Shown here: positions 55,788-64,000 of the stretch, in pieces
Layout of the letters: every line of letters begins with the position of its first letter
Numbering within the stretch: the first letter of the stretch is position 1
Assembly (NCBI RefSeq): GCF_900120335.1
Contig: NZ_LT635477.1
Span: 248,001 to 312,000 of the forward strand
Length of the DNA: 64,000 nt
DNA from: Helicobacter pylori
GTDB taxonomy: Bacteria; Campylobacterota; Campylobacteria; Campylobacterales; Helicobacteraceae
Reading direction: 5' to 3'
Notes under the pieces: generated by a model
Told to the model about the DNA's origin: nothing
Seen by the model: the letters and a program-made list of their open reading frames with translations, nothing else
Databases searched by the model: none
Program-made: the position numbers and the translations under genes

Positions 55788-57005
55788 ATGTTTAATTATG
55801 AAGAGCTGTTTCAAACTTATAAAACCCCTTTTTACCTCTATGATTTTGGCAAGATCAAACAGGCTTTTTTGAATTATAAAGAAGCGTTTAAGGGGCGTAA
55901 ATCTTTGATTTGCTACGCTTTAAAGGCGAATTCTAATTTGAGTATCCTCTCTTTATTGGCGCATTTAGGGAGTGGAGCAGATTGCGTTTCCATAGGCGAG
56001 ATACAAAGGGCTTTAAAAGCCGGGATCAAGCCTTATAAAATCGTGTTTAGCGGGGTGGGTAAGAGCGAATTTGAAATAGAGCAAGCCCTAAAACTCAACA
56101 TTTTATTTTTGAATGTGGAAAGTTTTATGGAATTAAAAACGATTGAAACAATCGCTCAATCTTTAGGGATAAAGGCTAGGATTTCCATTAGAATCAACCC
56201 TAACATTGACGCTAAAACGCACCCCTATATTTCTACCGGTTTGAAAGAAAATAAGTTCGGCGTGGGAGAAAAAGAAGCTTTAGAAATGTTTCTTTGGGCT
56301 AAAAAAAGCGCGTTTTTAGAGCCTGTTAGCGTGCATTTTCATATCGGATCGCAGCTCTTAGATTTAGATCCGATTATAGAAGCGAGTCAAAAGGTGGCTA
56401 AAATCGCTAAATCTTTGATCGCTTTAGGGATTGATTTGTGCTTTTTTGATGTGGGTGGAGGGATTGGCGTGAGCTATGAAAATGAAGAAACGATTAAGCT
56501 TTATGATTACGCGCAAGGGATTTTAAACGCGCTTCAAGGCTTGGATTTGACCATTATTTGTGAGCCGGGCCGCTCGATCGTGGCTGAGAGTGGGGAATTG
56601 ATCACGCAGGTTTTGTATGAAAAAAAGGCTCAAAACAAGCGCTTTGTAATCGTAGATGCGGGCATGAATGATTTTTTACGCCCCAGTTTGTATCATGCTA
56701 AGCATGCCATAAGGGTCATAACGCCTTGTGGGGGGCGTGAGATCTCGCCTTGCGATGTGGTAGGGCCTGTGTGTGAGAGCAGCGACACTTTTTTAAAAGA
56801 CGCCAATTTGCCAGAATTAGAGCCAGGCGATAAATTAGCCATAGAAAAGGTTGGGGCTTATGGCTCTAGCATGGCCAGTCAATACAATTCGCGCCCCAAA
56901 CTCTTAGAATTAGCCCTAGAAGATCACAAAATCAGAGTGATTAGAAAAAGAGAGGCTTTAGAAGATTTATGGCGGCTAGAAGAAGAAGGCTTAAAAGGGG
57001 TTTGA
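55788..57005 (+). CDS. lysA: Diaminopimelate decarboxylase
   Basis: Last step of lysine synthesis, decarboxylating meso-diaminopimelate with pyridoxal phosphate. 405 residues. PLP-lysine in CYALKANSN near residues 45-53, HIGSQ near 187-191, GGGIGVSYE near 222-230, EPGRSIVAESG near 262-272, and GPVCESSDTFLKD near 325-337. The segment YGSSMASQYNSRP closes the site. It has its own promoter and is followed 4 bp later by a chorismate mutase gene. Confidence 0.97.
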   Translation: MFNYEELFQTYKTPFYLYDFGKIKQAFLNYKEAFKGRKSLICYALKANSNLSILSLLAHLGSGADCVSIGEIQRALKAGIKPYKIVFSGVGKSEFEIEQALKLNILFLNVESFMELKTIETIAQSLGIKARISIRINPNIDAKTHPYISTGLKENKFGVGEKEALEMFLWAKKSAFLEPVSVHFHIGSQLLDLDPIIEASQKVAKIAKSLIALGIDLCFFDVGGGIGVSYENEETIKLYDYAQGILNALQGLDLTIICEPGRSIVAESGELITQVLYEKKAQNKRFVIVDAGMNDFLRPSLYHAKHAIRVITPCGGREISPCDVVGPVCESSDTFLKDANLPELEPGDKLAIEKVGAYGSSMASQYNSRPKLLELALEDHKIRVIRKREALEDLWRLEEEGLKGV

Positions 57006-57009
57006 TCAG

Positions 57010-57300
57010 ATGCAAAAGAATTTGGATAGTCTTTTAGAAAATTTAAGGGCTGAAATTGATGCGTTGGATAATGAATTGAGCGATCTTTTAGACAAACGCT
57101 TAGGAATCGCTTTAAAAATCGCTCTTATCAAACAAGAAAGCCCCATTTATTGCCCTAAAAGAGAGCGAGAAATTTTAAAACGACTCAGCCAAAGGGGTTT
57201 CAAGCATTTGAATGGAGAAATTCTTACGGGTTTTTATGCAGAGGTTTTTAAGATTTCTAGAAATTTTCAAGAAAACGCCCTAAAAGAGTTAAAAAAATAA
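57010..57300 (+). CDS. Chorismate mutase, AroQ type (monofunctional)
   Basis: A 96-residue helical protein of the AroQ class. The pattern LRAEIDALDNELSDLLDKRL (residues 12-31), a lysine in IALIKQES and PKREREIL (about 54-61) follow the class. It converts chorismate to prephenate. No prephenate dehydratase is fused. It lies between lysA and a DUF2156-like gene, all 4-12 bp apart. Corresponds to HP0291. Confidence 0.85.
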   Translation: MQKNLDSLLENLRAEIDALDNELSDLLDKRLGIALKIALIKQESPIYCPKREREILKRLSQRGFKHLNGEILTGFYAEVFKISRNFQENALKELKK

Positions 57301-57312
57301 AAGAGAGTTGCC

Positions 57313-58185
57313 ATGTTTGAAGAAATTACCCTAGAACATAAGGACCTGTTTTCAAGGTTTTTACAAACTCAAAAAATCGTTTTATCAGATGTGAGTTTTA
57401 CCAATTGTTTCTTATGGCAGCACGCAAGGCTCATTCAAGTGGCTGTGATTAGGGATTGTTTGGTCATTCAAACCACTTATGAAAACCAAAAACCCTTTTA
57501 TTTCTATCCTATCGGTAAGAGGCCGCATGAATGCGTGGAAGAGCTTTTGAAATTAGAAAAAAATTTAAGATTCCACTCCCTGACTTTAGAGCAAAGAGAC
57601 GATTTAAAAGACAATTTTGTAGGGGTGTTTGATTTCACTTACAACCGAGACAGGAGCGATTATGTTTATTCTATTGAAGAACTGATCGCGCTCAAAGGGA
57701 AAAAATACCATAAGAAAAAAAACCACTTAAACCAGTTTTTAACCAATCATGCGAATTTTGTTTATGAAAAAATTTCTCCTCAAAACAGAAAGGAAGTTTT
57801 AGAAGCCTCTAAAGCGTGGTTTTTAGAAAGCCAGACCGATGATATAGGGTTAATCAACGAAAATAAGGGCATTCAAAGCGTTTTAGAAAATTATGAAAGC
57901 TTGGATTTAAAGGGGGGGCTTATTAGGGTTAATGGGGAAATAGTCTCGTTTAGTTTTGGGGAAGTTTTAAACGAAGAGAGCGCGCTCATCCACATTGAAA
58001 AAGCCCGCACAGATATTGCAGGCGCGTATCAAATCATCAACCAACAATTGCTTTTGAATGAATTTAGCCATTTAACTTACGCTAACAGAGAAGAAGATCT
58101 AGGATTAGAGGGCTTAAGAAGGTCTAAGATGAGCTATAACCCGGTGTTTTTGATAGACAAATACGAAGCCGTTGCTAGAGATTAA
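57313..58185 (+). CDS. DUF2156-like acyltransferase-fold protein
   Basis: A 290-residue protein resembling the C-terminal GNAT-like domain of phosphatidylglycerol lysyltransferases (DUF2156). The segment KYHKKKNHLNQFLTNHANFVYE, the region around GGLIRVNGEIVSFSFGEVL, and NREEDLGLEGLRRSKMSYNPVF are typical. The membrane half of full-length MprF is missing, so aminoacyl transfer to lipids is uncertain. It abuts the pabB gene (its stop immediately precedes that ATG). Confidence 0.78.
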   Translation: MFEEITLEHKDLFSRFLQTQKIVLSDVSFTNCFLWQHARLIQVAVIRDCLVIQTTYENQKPFYFYPIGKRPHECVEELLKLEKNLRFHSLTLEQRDDLKDNFVGVFDFTYNRDRSDYVYSIEELIALKGKKYHKKKNHLNQFLTNHANFVYEKISPQNRKEVLEASKAWFLESQTDDIGLINENKGIQSVLENYESLDLKGGLIRVNGEIVSFSFGEVLNEESALIHIEKARTDIAGAYQIINQQLLLNEFSHLTYANREEDLGLEGLRRSKMSYNPVFLIDKYEAVARD

Positions 58186-59889
58186 ATGATTTTTGGGGAT
58201 TTTAAATATCAAAAAAGCGTTAAAAAACTCACAGCCACTAATTTCAACGAGCTTAAAAACGCCTTAGATTTTATCTCTCAAAATAGGGGGAAGGGGTATT
58301 TTGTGGGGTATCTTTTGTATGAAGCGCGCTTAGCGTTTTTAGATGAAAATTTTCAAAGCCAAACCCCTTTTTTGTATTTTGAACAATTTTTAGAAAGAAA
58401 AAAATATTCTTTAGAGCCTTTAAAAGAGCATGCGTTTTACCCTAAAATCCACAGCCCTTTAGATCAAAAAACTTATTTCAAGCAGTTTAAAGCCGTTAAA
58501 GAGCATCTCAAAAACGGCGATACCTATCAAGTGAATTTGACAATGGATTTATTGTTAAACACTAAAGCCAAACCAAAGCGCGTTTTTGAGGAAGTGGTAC
58601 ACAACCAAAACACGCCTTTTAAGGCTTTGATAGAAAATGAGTTTGGGAGCGTTTTAAGCTTTTCGCCGGAATTGTTTTTTGAATTAGAGTTTTTAGACAC
58701 AGCGATTAAGATTATCACAAAACCCATGAAAGGCACGATCGCTCGCTCAAACAACCCCTTGATAGACGAAAAAAACCGATTGTTTTTGCAAAATGATGAC
58801 AAAAACAGAAGCGAAAATGTGATGATCGTGGATTTATTGCGTAACGATTTGAGTCGCTTAGCCTTAAAAAATAGCGTGAAAGTCAATCAATTGTTTGAAA
58901 TCATCAGCTTGCCGAGCGTGTATCAAATGATAAGCGAGATTGAAGCTCAATTGCCCCTAAAAACAAGCTTGTTTGAGATTTTTAAGGCGTTGTTCCCTTG
59001 CGGCTCGGTTACCGGATGCCCTAAAATAAAAACCATGCAAATCATTGAAGATTTAGAAAAACGCCCTAGGGGGGTGTATTGCGGGGCGATAGGCATGATT
59101 GAAGAAAAAAAAGCCCTTTTTAGCGTGCCTATCCGCACTTTAGAAAAAAGAGCACGCGAAGATTTTTTGCATTTGGGGGTAGGGAGTGGGGTAACTTATA
59201 AAAGTAAAGCTTCAAAGGAATATGAAGAGAGCTTTTTAAAAAGCTTTTTTGTGATGCCTAAAATAGAATTTGAGATTATAGAGACGATGAAAGTTATCAA
59301 AAAGGATCAAAAATTAGAGATTAACAATAAAAACGCCCATAAAGAACGCTTAATGCATAGCGCTCAATACTTTAATTTCAAATGCGATGAAAATCTTTTG
59401 GACTTTGAATTAGAAAAAGAAGGGGTTTTAAGGGTTTTATTGAACAAAAAGGGCAAGCTCATTAAAGAATATAAGCCCCTAGAGCCTTTAAAAAGCCTAG
59501 AAATCCGTTTGAGTGAAGCCCCCATTGACAAACACAATGATTTTTTATACCACAAAACCACTTACGCCCCTTTTTATCAAAAGGCTCGAGCGCTCATTAA
59601 AAAAGGCGTTATGTTTGATGAAATCTTTTATAACCAGGATCTAGAACTCACTGAGGGTGCTAGGAGCAACCTTATTTTAGAAATCCACAACAGGCTTTTA
59701 ACCCCTTATTTCAGCACGGGCGCATTAACCGGGACGGGCGTTGTGGGGTTGTTAAAAAAAGGGCTTGTTGAGCATGCCCCTTTAAAATTACAAGACTTGC
59801 AAAGAGCGGCTAAGATCTATTGCATTAATGCTTTATATGGTTTAGTGGAGGTGGGAATAATAGGTTACCCAATGGAGCAAAAAAGTTAA
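58186..59889 (+). CDS. pabB: Fused aminodeoxychorismate synthase component I and lyase (PabB-PabC)
   Basis: Makes p-aminobenzoate for folate. The N-terminal 370 residues are the chorismate-binding PabB domain, with PMKGT near residue 182-186, LRNDLSRLALKNSV near 216-229, PSVYQMISEIEAQL, and CGSVTGCPKIKTMQIIEDLE near 271-290. The C-terminal 190 residues are PabC-like (lyase, PLP-dependent) with YHKTTYAPFYQKA, GVMFDEIFYNQDLELTEGARSNLILE and TGALTGTGVVGLL. The fusion is complete at 567 residues. The glutaminase PabA is not adjacent. It ends 17 bp before the amiE -10 element. Confidence 0.9.
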   Translation: MIFGDFKYQKSVKKLTATNFNELKNALDFISQNRGKGYFVGYLLYEARLAFLDENFQSQTPFLYFEQFLERKKYSLEPLKEHAFYPKIHSPLDQKTYFKQFKAVKEHLKNGDTYQVNLTMDLLLNTKAKPKRVFEEVVHNQNTPFKALIENEFGSVLSFSPELFFELEFLDTAIKIITKPMKGTIARSNNPLIDEKNRLFLQNDDKNRSENVMIVDLLRNDLSRLALKNSVKVNQLFEIISLPSVYQMISEIEAQLPLKTSLFEIFKALFPCGSVTGCPKIKTMQIIEDLEKRPRGVYCGAIGMIEEKKALFSVPIRTLEKRAREDFLHLGVGSGVTYKSKASKEYEESFLKSFFVMPKIEFEIIETMKVIKKDQKLEINNKNAHKERLMHSAQYFNFKCDENLLDFELEKEGVLRVLLNKKGKLIKEYKPLEPLKSLEIRLSEAPIDKHNDFLYHKTTYAPFYQKARALIKKGVMFDEIFYNQDLELTEGARSNLILEIHNRLLTPYFSTGALTGTGVVGLLKKGLVEHAPLKLQDLQRAAKIYCINALYGLVEVGIIGYPMEQKS

Positions 59890-59900
59890 AACTCACCCAT

Positions 59901-59917
59901 AATAATTATAATGATTA
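59901..59917. promoter_or_regulatory. amiE promoter with Fur-box-like sequence
   Basis: AATAATTATAATGATTA contains a TATAAT -10 element (59907-59912) inside an A/T-rich palindrome-like sequence of the kind bound by H. pylori Fur. Fur-dependent control of amiE is established; a site that overlaps the -10 element fits repression. The predicted leader before the ATG at 60016 is about 96 bases, with further ATTATAAAT-type elements in between. Confidence 0.5.
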
Positions 59918-60015
59918 AATTTTTCACATTCATTATAAATCCATTTATACAAGTATTTTATAAATCCAATAGAGGGTTTTTAGGAACTCTCATCAAAAAA
60001 AATAAGGAACATAAC

Positions 60016-61035
60016 ATGAGACATGGAGATATTAGTAGCAGCCCCGATACTGTGGGCGTAGCGGTAGTCAATTATAAGATGCCTAGACTCCACACTAAAG
60101 AACAGGTGTTGGAAAATTGTCGCAATATCGCTAAGGTGATTGGTGGGGTCAAACAGGGTTTGCCTGGGTTGGATCTGATTATTTTCCCTGAATACAGCAC
60201 GCATGGGATCATGTATGACAGACAAGAAATGTTTGACACAGCCGCAAGCGTTCCTGGGGAAGAAACCGCAATCCTTGCTGAGGCTTGTAAGAAAAACAAG
60301 GTTTGGGGAGTGTTCTCTTTGACAGGGGAAAAACATGAGCAGGCTAAAAAGAATCCCTATAACACTTTGATTCTTGTCAATGATAAGGGTGAGATCGTGC
60401 AAAAATACCGCAAAATCTTGCCTTGGTGCCCTATTGAATGCTGGTATCCTGGGGATAAAACCTATGTGGTTGATGGGCCTAAGGGCTTGAAAGTTTCTTT
60501 GATTATCTGCGATGATGGGAACTACCCTGAAATTTGGCGTGATTGTGCGATGCGTGGGGCAGAGCTTATTGTGCGCTGTCAAGGCTACATGTATCCGGCT
60601 AAGGAGCAACAAATTGCGATAGTGAAAGCCATGGCGTGGGCTAATCAATGTTATGTAGCGGTAGCGAATGCGACCGGCTTTGATGGGGTGTATTCCTATT
60701 TCGGGCATTCTAGCATTATTGGTTTTGACGGGCATACTCTGGGCGAATGCGGGGAAGAAGAAAATGGTATTCAATACGCTCAGCTTTCCGTGCAACAAAT
60801 CCGTGATGCGAGGAAATACGACCAAAGCCAAAACCAACTCTTCAAACTCTTACACAGAGGTTATAGTGGGGTTTTTGCTAGTGGCGATGGGGATAAGGGT
60901 GTGGCGGAATGCCCTTTTGAGTTCTATAAAACTTGGGTTAATGACCCCAAAAAAGCTCAAGAAAATGTAGAAAAAATCACTCGCCCAAGCGTGGGTGTGG
61001 CCGCTTGTCCTGTAGGCGATTTGCCCACGAAATAA
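60016..61035 (+). CDS. amiE: Aliphatic amidase
   Basis: Nitrilase-family enzyme hydrolysing short aliphatic amides to acid and ammonia, a source of ammonia for this acid-stressed species. 339 residues from the ATG at 60016 ([15 protein letters not shown]), which matches the family N-terminus; the frame extends upstream but without conserved sequence. Catalytic Glu in FPEYSTHG (~59), Lys in KYRKILPW (~134) and Cys in [11 protein letters not shown] (~166) are present. It has its own promoter and a terminator downstream. Confidence 0.97.
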   Translation: MRHGDISSSPDTVGVAVVNYKMPRLHTKEQVLENCRNIAKVIGGVKQGLPGLDLIIFPEYSTHGIMYDRQEMFDTAASVPGEETAILAEACKKNKVWGVFSLTGEKHEQAKKNPYNTLILVNDKGEIVQKYRKILPWCPIECWYPGDKTYVVDGPKGLKVSLIICDDGNYPEIWRDCAMRGAELIVRCQGYMYPAKEQQIAIVKAMAWANQCYVAVANATGFDGVYSYFGHSSIIGFDGHTLGECGEEENGIQYAQLSVQQIRDARKYDQSQNQLFKLLHRGYSGVFASGDGDKGVAECPFEFYKTWVNDPKKAQENVEKITRPSVGVAACPVGDLPTK

Positions 61036-61091
61036 AGGGCAAAAGGAGGGGTTTTTGTAGATGCCTTAAAGCGATAAGAGGGTAAAAATTT

Positions 61092-61115
61092 AAAAAATGC
61101 TAAAAAGCGTTTTTT
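61092..61115 (+). terminator. Rho-independent terminator after amiE
   Basis: AAAAAATGCT pairs with AGCGTTTTTT (one G-T) around an AAAA loop, with the T-rich arm serving as the tail. It lies 57 bp after the amiE stop codon. Confidence 0.55.
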
Positions 61116-61178
61116 ACAATATAGATATAAAAAAGCTTGACGCTAGTTGGGTGATATTTTCTTGTAATGCGTTCTTTT

Positions 61179-61249
61179 GGGGTTAGGGGATTTAGTTGGG
61201 AGCTGTAGAGGAGGTATTCAAAATACCCCCTATCCCCTTAAGAGAATGA
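61179..61249 (+). repeat. Dispersed G/C-rich intergenic hairpin repeat, copy C
   Basis: Shares the core TTCAAAATACCCCCTATC-CCCTTAAG with copies A and B. GGTATT and AATACC form a perfect inner stem with a CAA loop, and the G-rich left side extends it. It lies in the convergent gap between amiE and flgL. Confidence 0.75.
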
Positions 61250-61359
61250 GCTTAAAGCAAAATAACCAAAATCCCATTATAAGGCTTGTTTATGCTTAAT
61301 AGAACAAAGCCTTTAATTTATTTTTCTCTTCAATAAAACGCTTAAAAACCACCAAAAGA

Positions 61360-63846
61360 CTATAAATACTTCGTTAAAGACAGATTATTGATTTTGTTCG
61401 TGGAAGCTAAAACAGCGTTATAGTTGTTAGTGAGATTGGAAAATTTGTTATAAGTTTCTGCCATATCCGTGCCGGTCGTTTCCCCACGAATGCTTTGAAC
61501 TTGCGTTTTTAAAACTTCATTACGCCTGATGATGTTTTCAAACGCCTTGCCATGAGCGCCGTTTTTAGCGATCATTTTTTCTATGTGATCGCTCAAGTGA
61601 TCTATAAGGGTGATGCCGTTTTGAATGCCTAAATTACGCATGTCGCTAGAATAAGTATCCCCTAAAGCGTCCGGGCGATAAATCCCTTTTCTTACAGAAG
61701 TGATGGTATTTTCTAATTGATCAAAAAAATTCACGCTTGGCTTGTCAATAATTAGAGCGTTATTAGCGTTTAATTTAAGGCTTGGTTTGTCGCTGTGCAA
61801 GGCGTTTTGAGAAAAATCATTCGCGTCTTTATCAAAAAGCATGAACTGCATTTTGGTGTTTGAATGCATGTTGTCTTGGATAATGACTTTACCCTCTTCA
61901 TTCAAATTAATAGAAAGGTTGTCTTTAGCTTGTTTTAACAATCCAATAAATTGCTCCTTGCTTTCTTTTGAAGTGGGGTTATCGCTGATTTGTTGGTAGA
62001 TTGCAGGATCAGTGTTGCTGTAATTGAGCGCGATACTCATCGCATCCATGAGCTGCCTGTAAGTGACTTCATTGGGTTTAGACGCTTGAATATCAGCGGT
62101 TGTGGGGTCATAAAGCGGGATTTTAACGCCATTAGGCAAACTCAAAAAAGCCCCATTAGGATCCAAATTCATTTGCACTTCTAAAAACGAACCATTCACA
62201 TCGTTTAATTTCATGTTAAAAACGCTATTTTCTAAACTCCCATTAGAGACTTCACTCAGTTTAGTAGAGCCATTAGCCGCGCCATTTTGAGCGGTTTGAG
62301 CGACATTGCTTTCTAATTTCGCCCCTTCTTTATTGAAGTAGGTTTTTTGGTATTCGCTCGCGTTATTAGTAGGGATACCGGCCACTTCTAGCCCTTTTTG
62401 ATCCAGGGTGCTTAAGGCAAAAGAAATAGGCGATTCTTTAGAAGAATTGTCAATGATCCTCAAACGCCCGTTCGTTTCAATTTCCACATCTACTTCATTA
62501 TTGAAGCGTTCTTTAATCGCGTCTTTCAAATCTTTAATCGTAGAGTTTTTCACATCTAAAAGAATGGGAATATCCAAATTAATAGGGAGGTTTGGGATTT
62601 TAATAGTGCTTTCATCGCCCAAACGGCTGGCGTTGATTTTTAAAGTTTCCACCTTATCGCCAAAAATCTCGCTCAATTTAGTGTTTTTGTTGGCTAAAAC
62701 ATTGTCTTTAGTCACAAACACGCTAGGGATTTCAAGCACCTTGGGATTATACATGTTAGGCACCGCTTTAACTTGACTCAAACTCCTATCCGTTACAAAC
62801 GCGCTTTTGACATATTCAGTAACCCTTTTAGCGCTCGAACGCAAGGCGTCTAAATCATCAAAATCCCCATCGCTAGAAATCAAATGAAAATCCAAATTTT
62901 CACTGCCGGGGGTTAGGTTTTTGATCTCAATTTGCCCCCAATTGTTCAAACTCACATCCACGACTTTATTTTGCGAAGTGTTCCCGTAAGCATGACCGAT
63001 TTTATCCAACAAATCGCTCACTTTAGTCGCGCTTTCTTGGTTTTGATAGGCTTTATCTAGTGCGAATTTTTCTTTAAAACTAGAGCCATCAGGCCTAACG
63101 CCTTGCAAATAAAAAAACTCTTTAGGATCATTAGTGGGGTCTTTATCGTTATCGCCGATGAGTTCTCGCAAGGTATCGCTGGGTTTAATAAAAACTTCTT
63201 CAGGCAATGAAGAATGTTCTAAAGCATCCATCACATCAGGATGGAGCTTGTTTTGATTGAGTAATTTAATGTTGGTGGTAATGAGCTTGTGTTTGTCTTT
63301 ATCCGCGCCTAAAAACAAATCTTGCCCGCTGATATTATAAGGCACAAGGTTATCAGAGCTAATAAGCGCGTTTAAATCTTCGCCATTGCCATGGTATTTC
63401 CCATTACTATCAATGGGAGGTCTATCCACCTTACTGCCCCCAAATAAAAATTCCCCCCCTATAGAGGTGTTAGCGACATTCATCATATGCTCTTTTAAGC
63501 GTTCTAAATCGTTAGCGATAGCGGCGCGAGAAGTCTCTGAATGCACATCGTTAGCGGATTGGATGAGTTTGGTTTTAAACGCCTCCATCGTTTTAGAAAA
63601 TTCTTGCAAGGCTTTGTCGGTATTGAGCGTTGAAGCGTAAGCGTTTTGAGCCACATCAATGCCTTGATCTAAGGTGTTTTCTTCGTATTGGAATTTTAAA
63701 TTCTGGTTGTTAATGTCGCTGTTTTGATAACCATAACGGATTTTTAGCCCTGAAGCGATCTGCGTGTTAGCGTCATTGATTTTATTTTGTAAAGCGTTTT
63801 GGTAGTGATTCATTTGGTTGTATTTTGAGCCAAAGGTAACGCGCAT
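61360..63846 (-). CDS. flgL: Flagellar hook-associated protein 3, FlgL (expanded)
   Basis: Joins the hook to the flagellin filament. 828 residues, more than twice the 317 of Salmonella FlgL. The N-terminus (MRVTFGSKYNQMNHYQNALQNKIN) and C-terminus (GTDMAETYNKFSNLTNNYNAVLASTNKINNLSLTKYL) are flagellin-like coiled ends that polymerise. The middle 600 residues are an inserted, beta-rich surface domain. The ATG at 63846 follows AAGGAT; a TTG two codons upstream is not needed. A sigma-54 promoter lies just upstream, so expression is controlled by FlgR/FlgS and RpoN. Confidence 0.95.
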   Translation of the reverse strand: MRVTFGSKYNQMNHYQNALQNKINDANTQIASGLKIRYGYQNSDINNQNLKFQYEENTLDQGIDVAQNAYASTLNTDKALQEFSKTMEAFKTKLIQSANDVHSETSRAAIANDLERLKEHMMNVANTSIGGEFLFGGSKVDRPPIDSNGKYHGNGEDLNALISSDNLVPYNISGQDLFLGADKDKHKLITTNIKLLNQNKLHPDVMDALEHSSLPEEVFIKPSDTLRELIGDNDKDPTNDPKEFFYLQGVRPDGSSFKEKFALDKAYQNQESATKVSDLLDKIGHAYGNTSQNKVVDVSLNNWGQIEIKNLTPGSENLDFHLISSDGDFDDLDALRSSAKRVTEYVKSAFVTDRSLSQVKAVPNMYNPKVLEIPSVFVTKDNVLANKNTKLSEIFGDKVETLKINASRLGDESTIKIPNLPINLDIPILLDVKNSTIKDLKDAIKERFNNEVDVEIETNGRLRIIDNSSKESPISFALSTLDQKGLEVAGIPTNNASEYQKTYFNKEGAKLESNVAQTAQNGAANGSTKLSEVSNGSLENSVFNMKLNDVNGSFLEVQMNLDPNGAFLSLPNGVKIPLYDPTTADIQASKPNEVTYRQLMDAMSIALNYSNTDPAIYQQISDNPTSKESKEQFIGLLKQAKDNLSINLNEEGKVIIQDNMHSNTKMQFMLFDKDANDFSQNALHSDKPSLKLNANNALIIDKPSVNFFDQLENTITSVRKGIYRPDALGDTYSSDMRNLGIQNGITLIDHLSDHIEKMIAKNGAHGKAFENIIRRNEVLKTQVQSIRGETTGTDMAETYNKFSNLTNNYNAVLASTNKINNLSLTKYL

Positions 63847-63875
63847 GATCAAATCCTTATTGGTTTTTTAATAAA

Positions 63876-63894
63876 CAAGCTAAAAGTATTCCAA
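63876..63894 (-). promoter_or_regulatory. Sigma-54 promoter of flgL
   Basis: On the minus strand the bases read TTGG, ten bases, then GCTTG. The GG and GC pairs are separated by exactly 10 bases, the -24/-12 spacing of RpoN promoters. The start site would lie near 63867, about 20 bases before the ATG. flgL is a known member of the RpoN regulon in this species. Confidence 0.72.
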
Positions 63895-64000
63895 AATAAG
63901 CTTAATAACAATTGTGAGTGGTTTGAGTGGGGCAATGCGGAGGAATAATGGCGGGTTAAATGGGGTGTTTTTGAGTAAAAAAATTCTTTTAATATGAATT

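Larger units (their letters stand above)
61036..61359. other. Convergent gap between amiE and flgL
   Basis: The 324-bp gap has no convincing open frame. It holds the amiE terminator (61092-61115) and copy C of the dispersed hairpin repeat (61179-61249). Nothing else was recognised. Confidence 0.65.

Noticed and set aside
59980..60837. 285-codon frame antisense to amiE
   Set aside because: Shadow frame; amiE has all catalytic residues and its own signals.
1..64000. CRISPR arrays, prophage, insertion sequences, or aapA-type toxin-antitoxin pairs
   Set aside because: No regularly spaced repeats, transposase or integrase motifs, or the short conserved toxin peptide were seen.

Overview
The window is a chromosomal segment of Helicobacter pylori. 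Marker genes identify it: neutrophil-activating protein NapA, the Hop porin-family genes hopF and hopG, the VacA-like autotransporter imaA, aliphatic amidase amiE, the aminofutalosine-pathway deaminase, and an oversized FlgL. The DNA is AT-rich, with extended -10 promoters (TGn-TATAAT type) and frequent TTG/GTG starts. Gene order matches what I recall of strain 26695 from about HP0240 to HP0295; those locus numbers are memory aids, not database results.

Layout. 1-4327 (minus): partial polyprenyl diphosphate synthase, two small proteins, napA, and a flagellar block of sensor kinase flgS, a FlgJ-like rod-binding protein and P-ring flgI. 4516-7649 (plus): RNA helicase rhpA, an SPFH/prohibitin-like protein and a DUF2393-like membrane protein. 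7725-10488 (minus): oligopeptide permease genes oppD (double ATPase) and oppC, and tRNA-Ala(GGC). 10655-18260 (plus): hopF, hopG, purA, a FliJ-like/MotE-like pair, rseP and xseA. 18279-21217: a restriction-modification island in which both a methyltransferase gene (minus) and a restriction-enzyme gene (plus) are broken by single-base frameshifts, followed by an intact methyltransferase. 21291-37585 (plus): clpB, ccdA, a zinc-site-less dihydroorotase homologue, the aminodeoxyfutalosine deaminase, a small nuclease, miaB, a lipid A acyltransferase (lpxJ), an unexplained trio that looks like a PilM-PilN-PilO platform, a YkgJ-type cysteine-cluster protein, a TPR protein, a truncated TrpC-like protein, ferredoxin fdxA, a frameshifted gppA, waaC and lpxL. 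37844-38959 (minus): tgt. 39016-46949 (plus): a TrkA-like protein, aroB, an MscS-type channel, mtaB, an FtsH paralogue that has lost its protease motif, bioV and a DUF4149-like protein. 47017-55740: the 2,907-residue autotransporter imaA. 55788-61035 (plus): lysA, a chorismate mutase, a DUF2156-like protein, a pabB-pabC fusion and amiE. 61360-63846 (minus): flgL with a sigma-54 promoter.

How the parts relate. Flagellar functions recur (flgS, flgI, FlgJ-like, FliJ/MotE-like, flgL). Envelope functions recur too (hopF/hopG, rseP, lpxJ, waaC, lpxL, imaA), as do tRNA modification (miaB, mtaB, tgt) and shikimate/folate/lysine metabolism (aroB, chorismate mutase, pabBC, lysA). No prophage, insertion sequence, CRISPR array or cag-type island was seen.

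Most worth a second look: the PilMNO-like trio in a species without type IV pili; several apparently decatalysed paralogues (FtsH-like, PyrC-like, TrpC-like); the double-frameshifted restriction locus; the C-tract frameshift in gppA; a three-copy G/C-rich intergenic hairpin repeat; and the leader hairpin, C8 tract and tandem modules of imaA.
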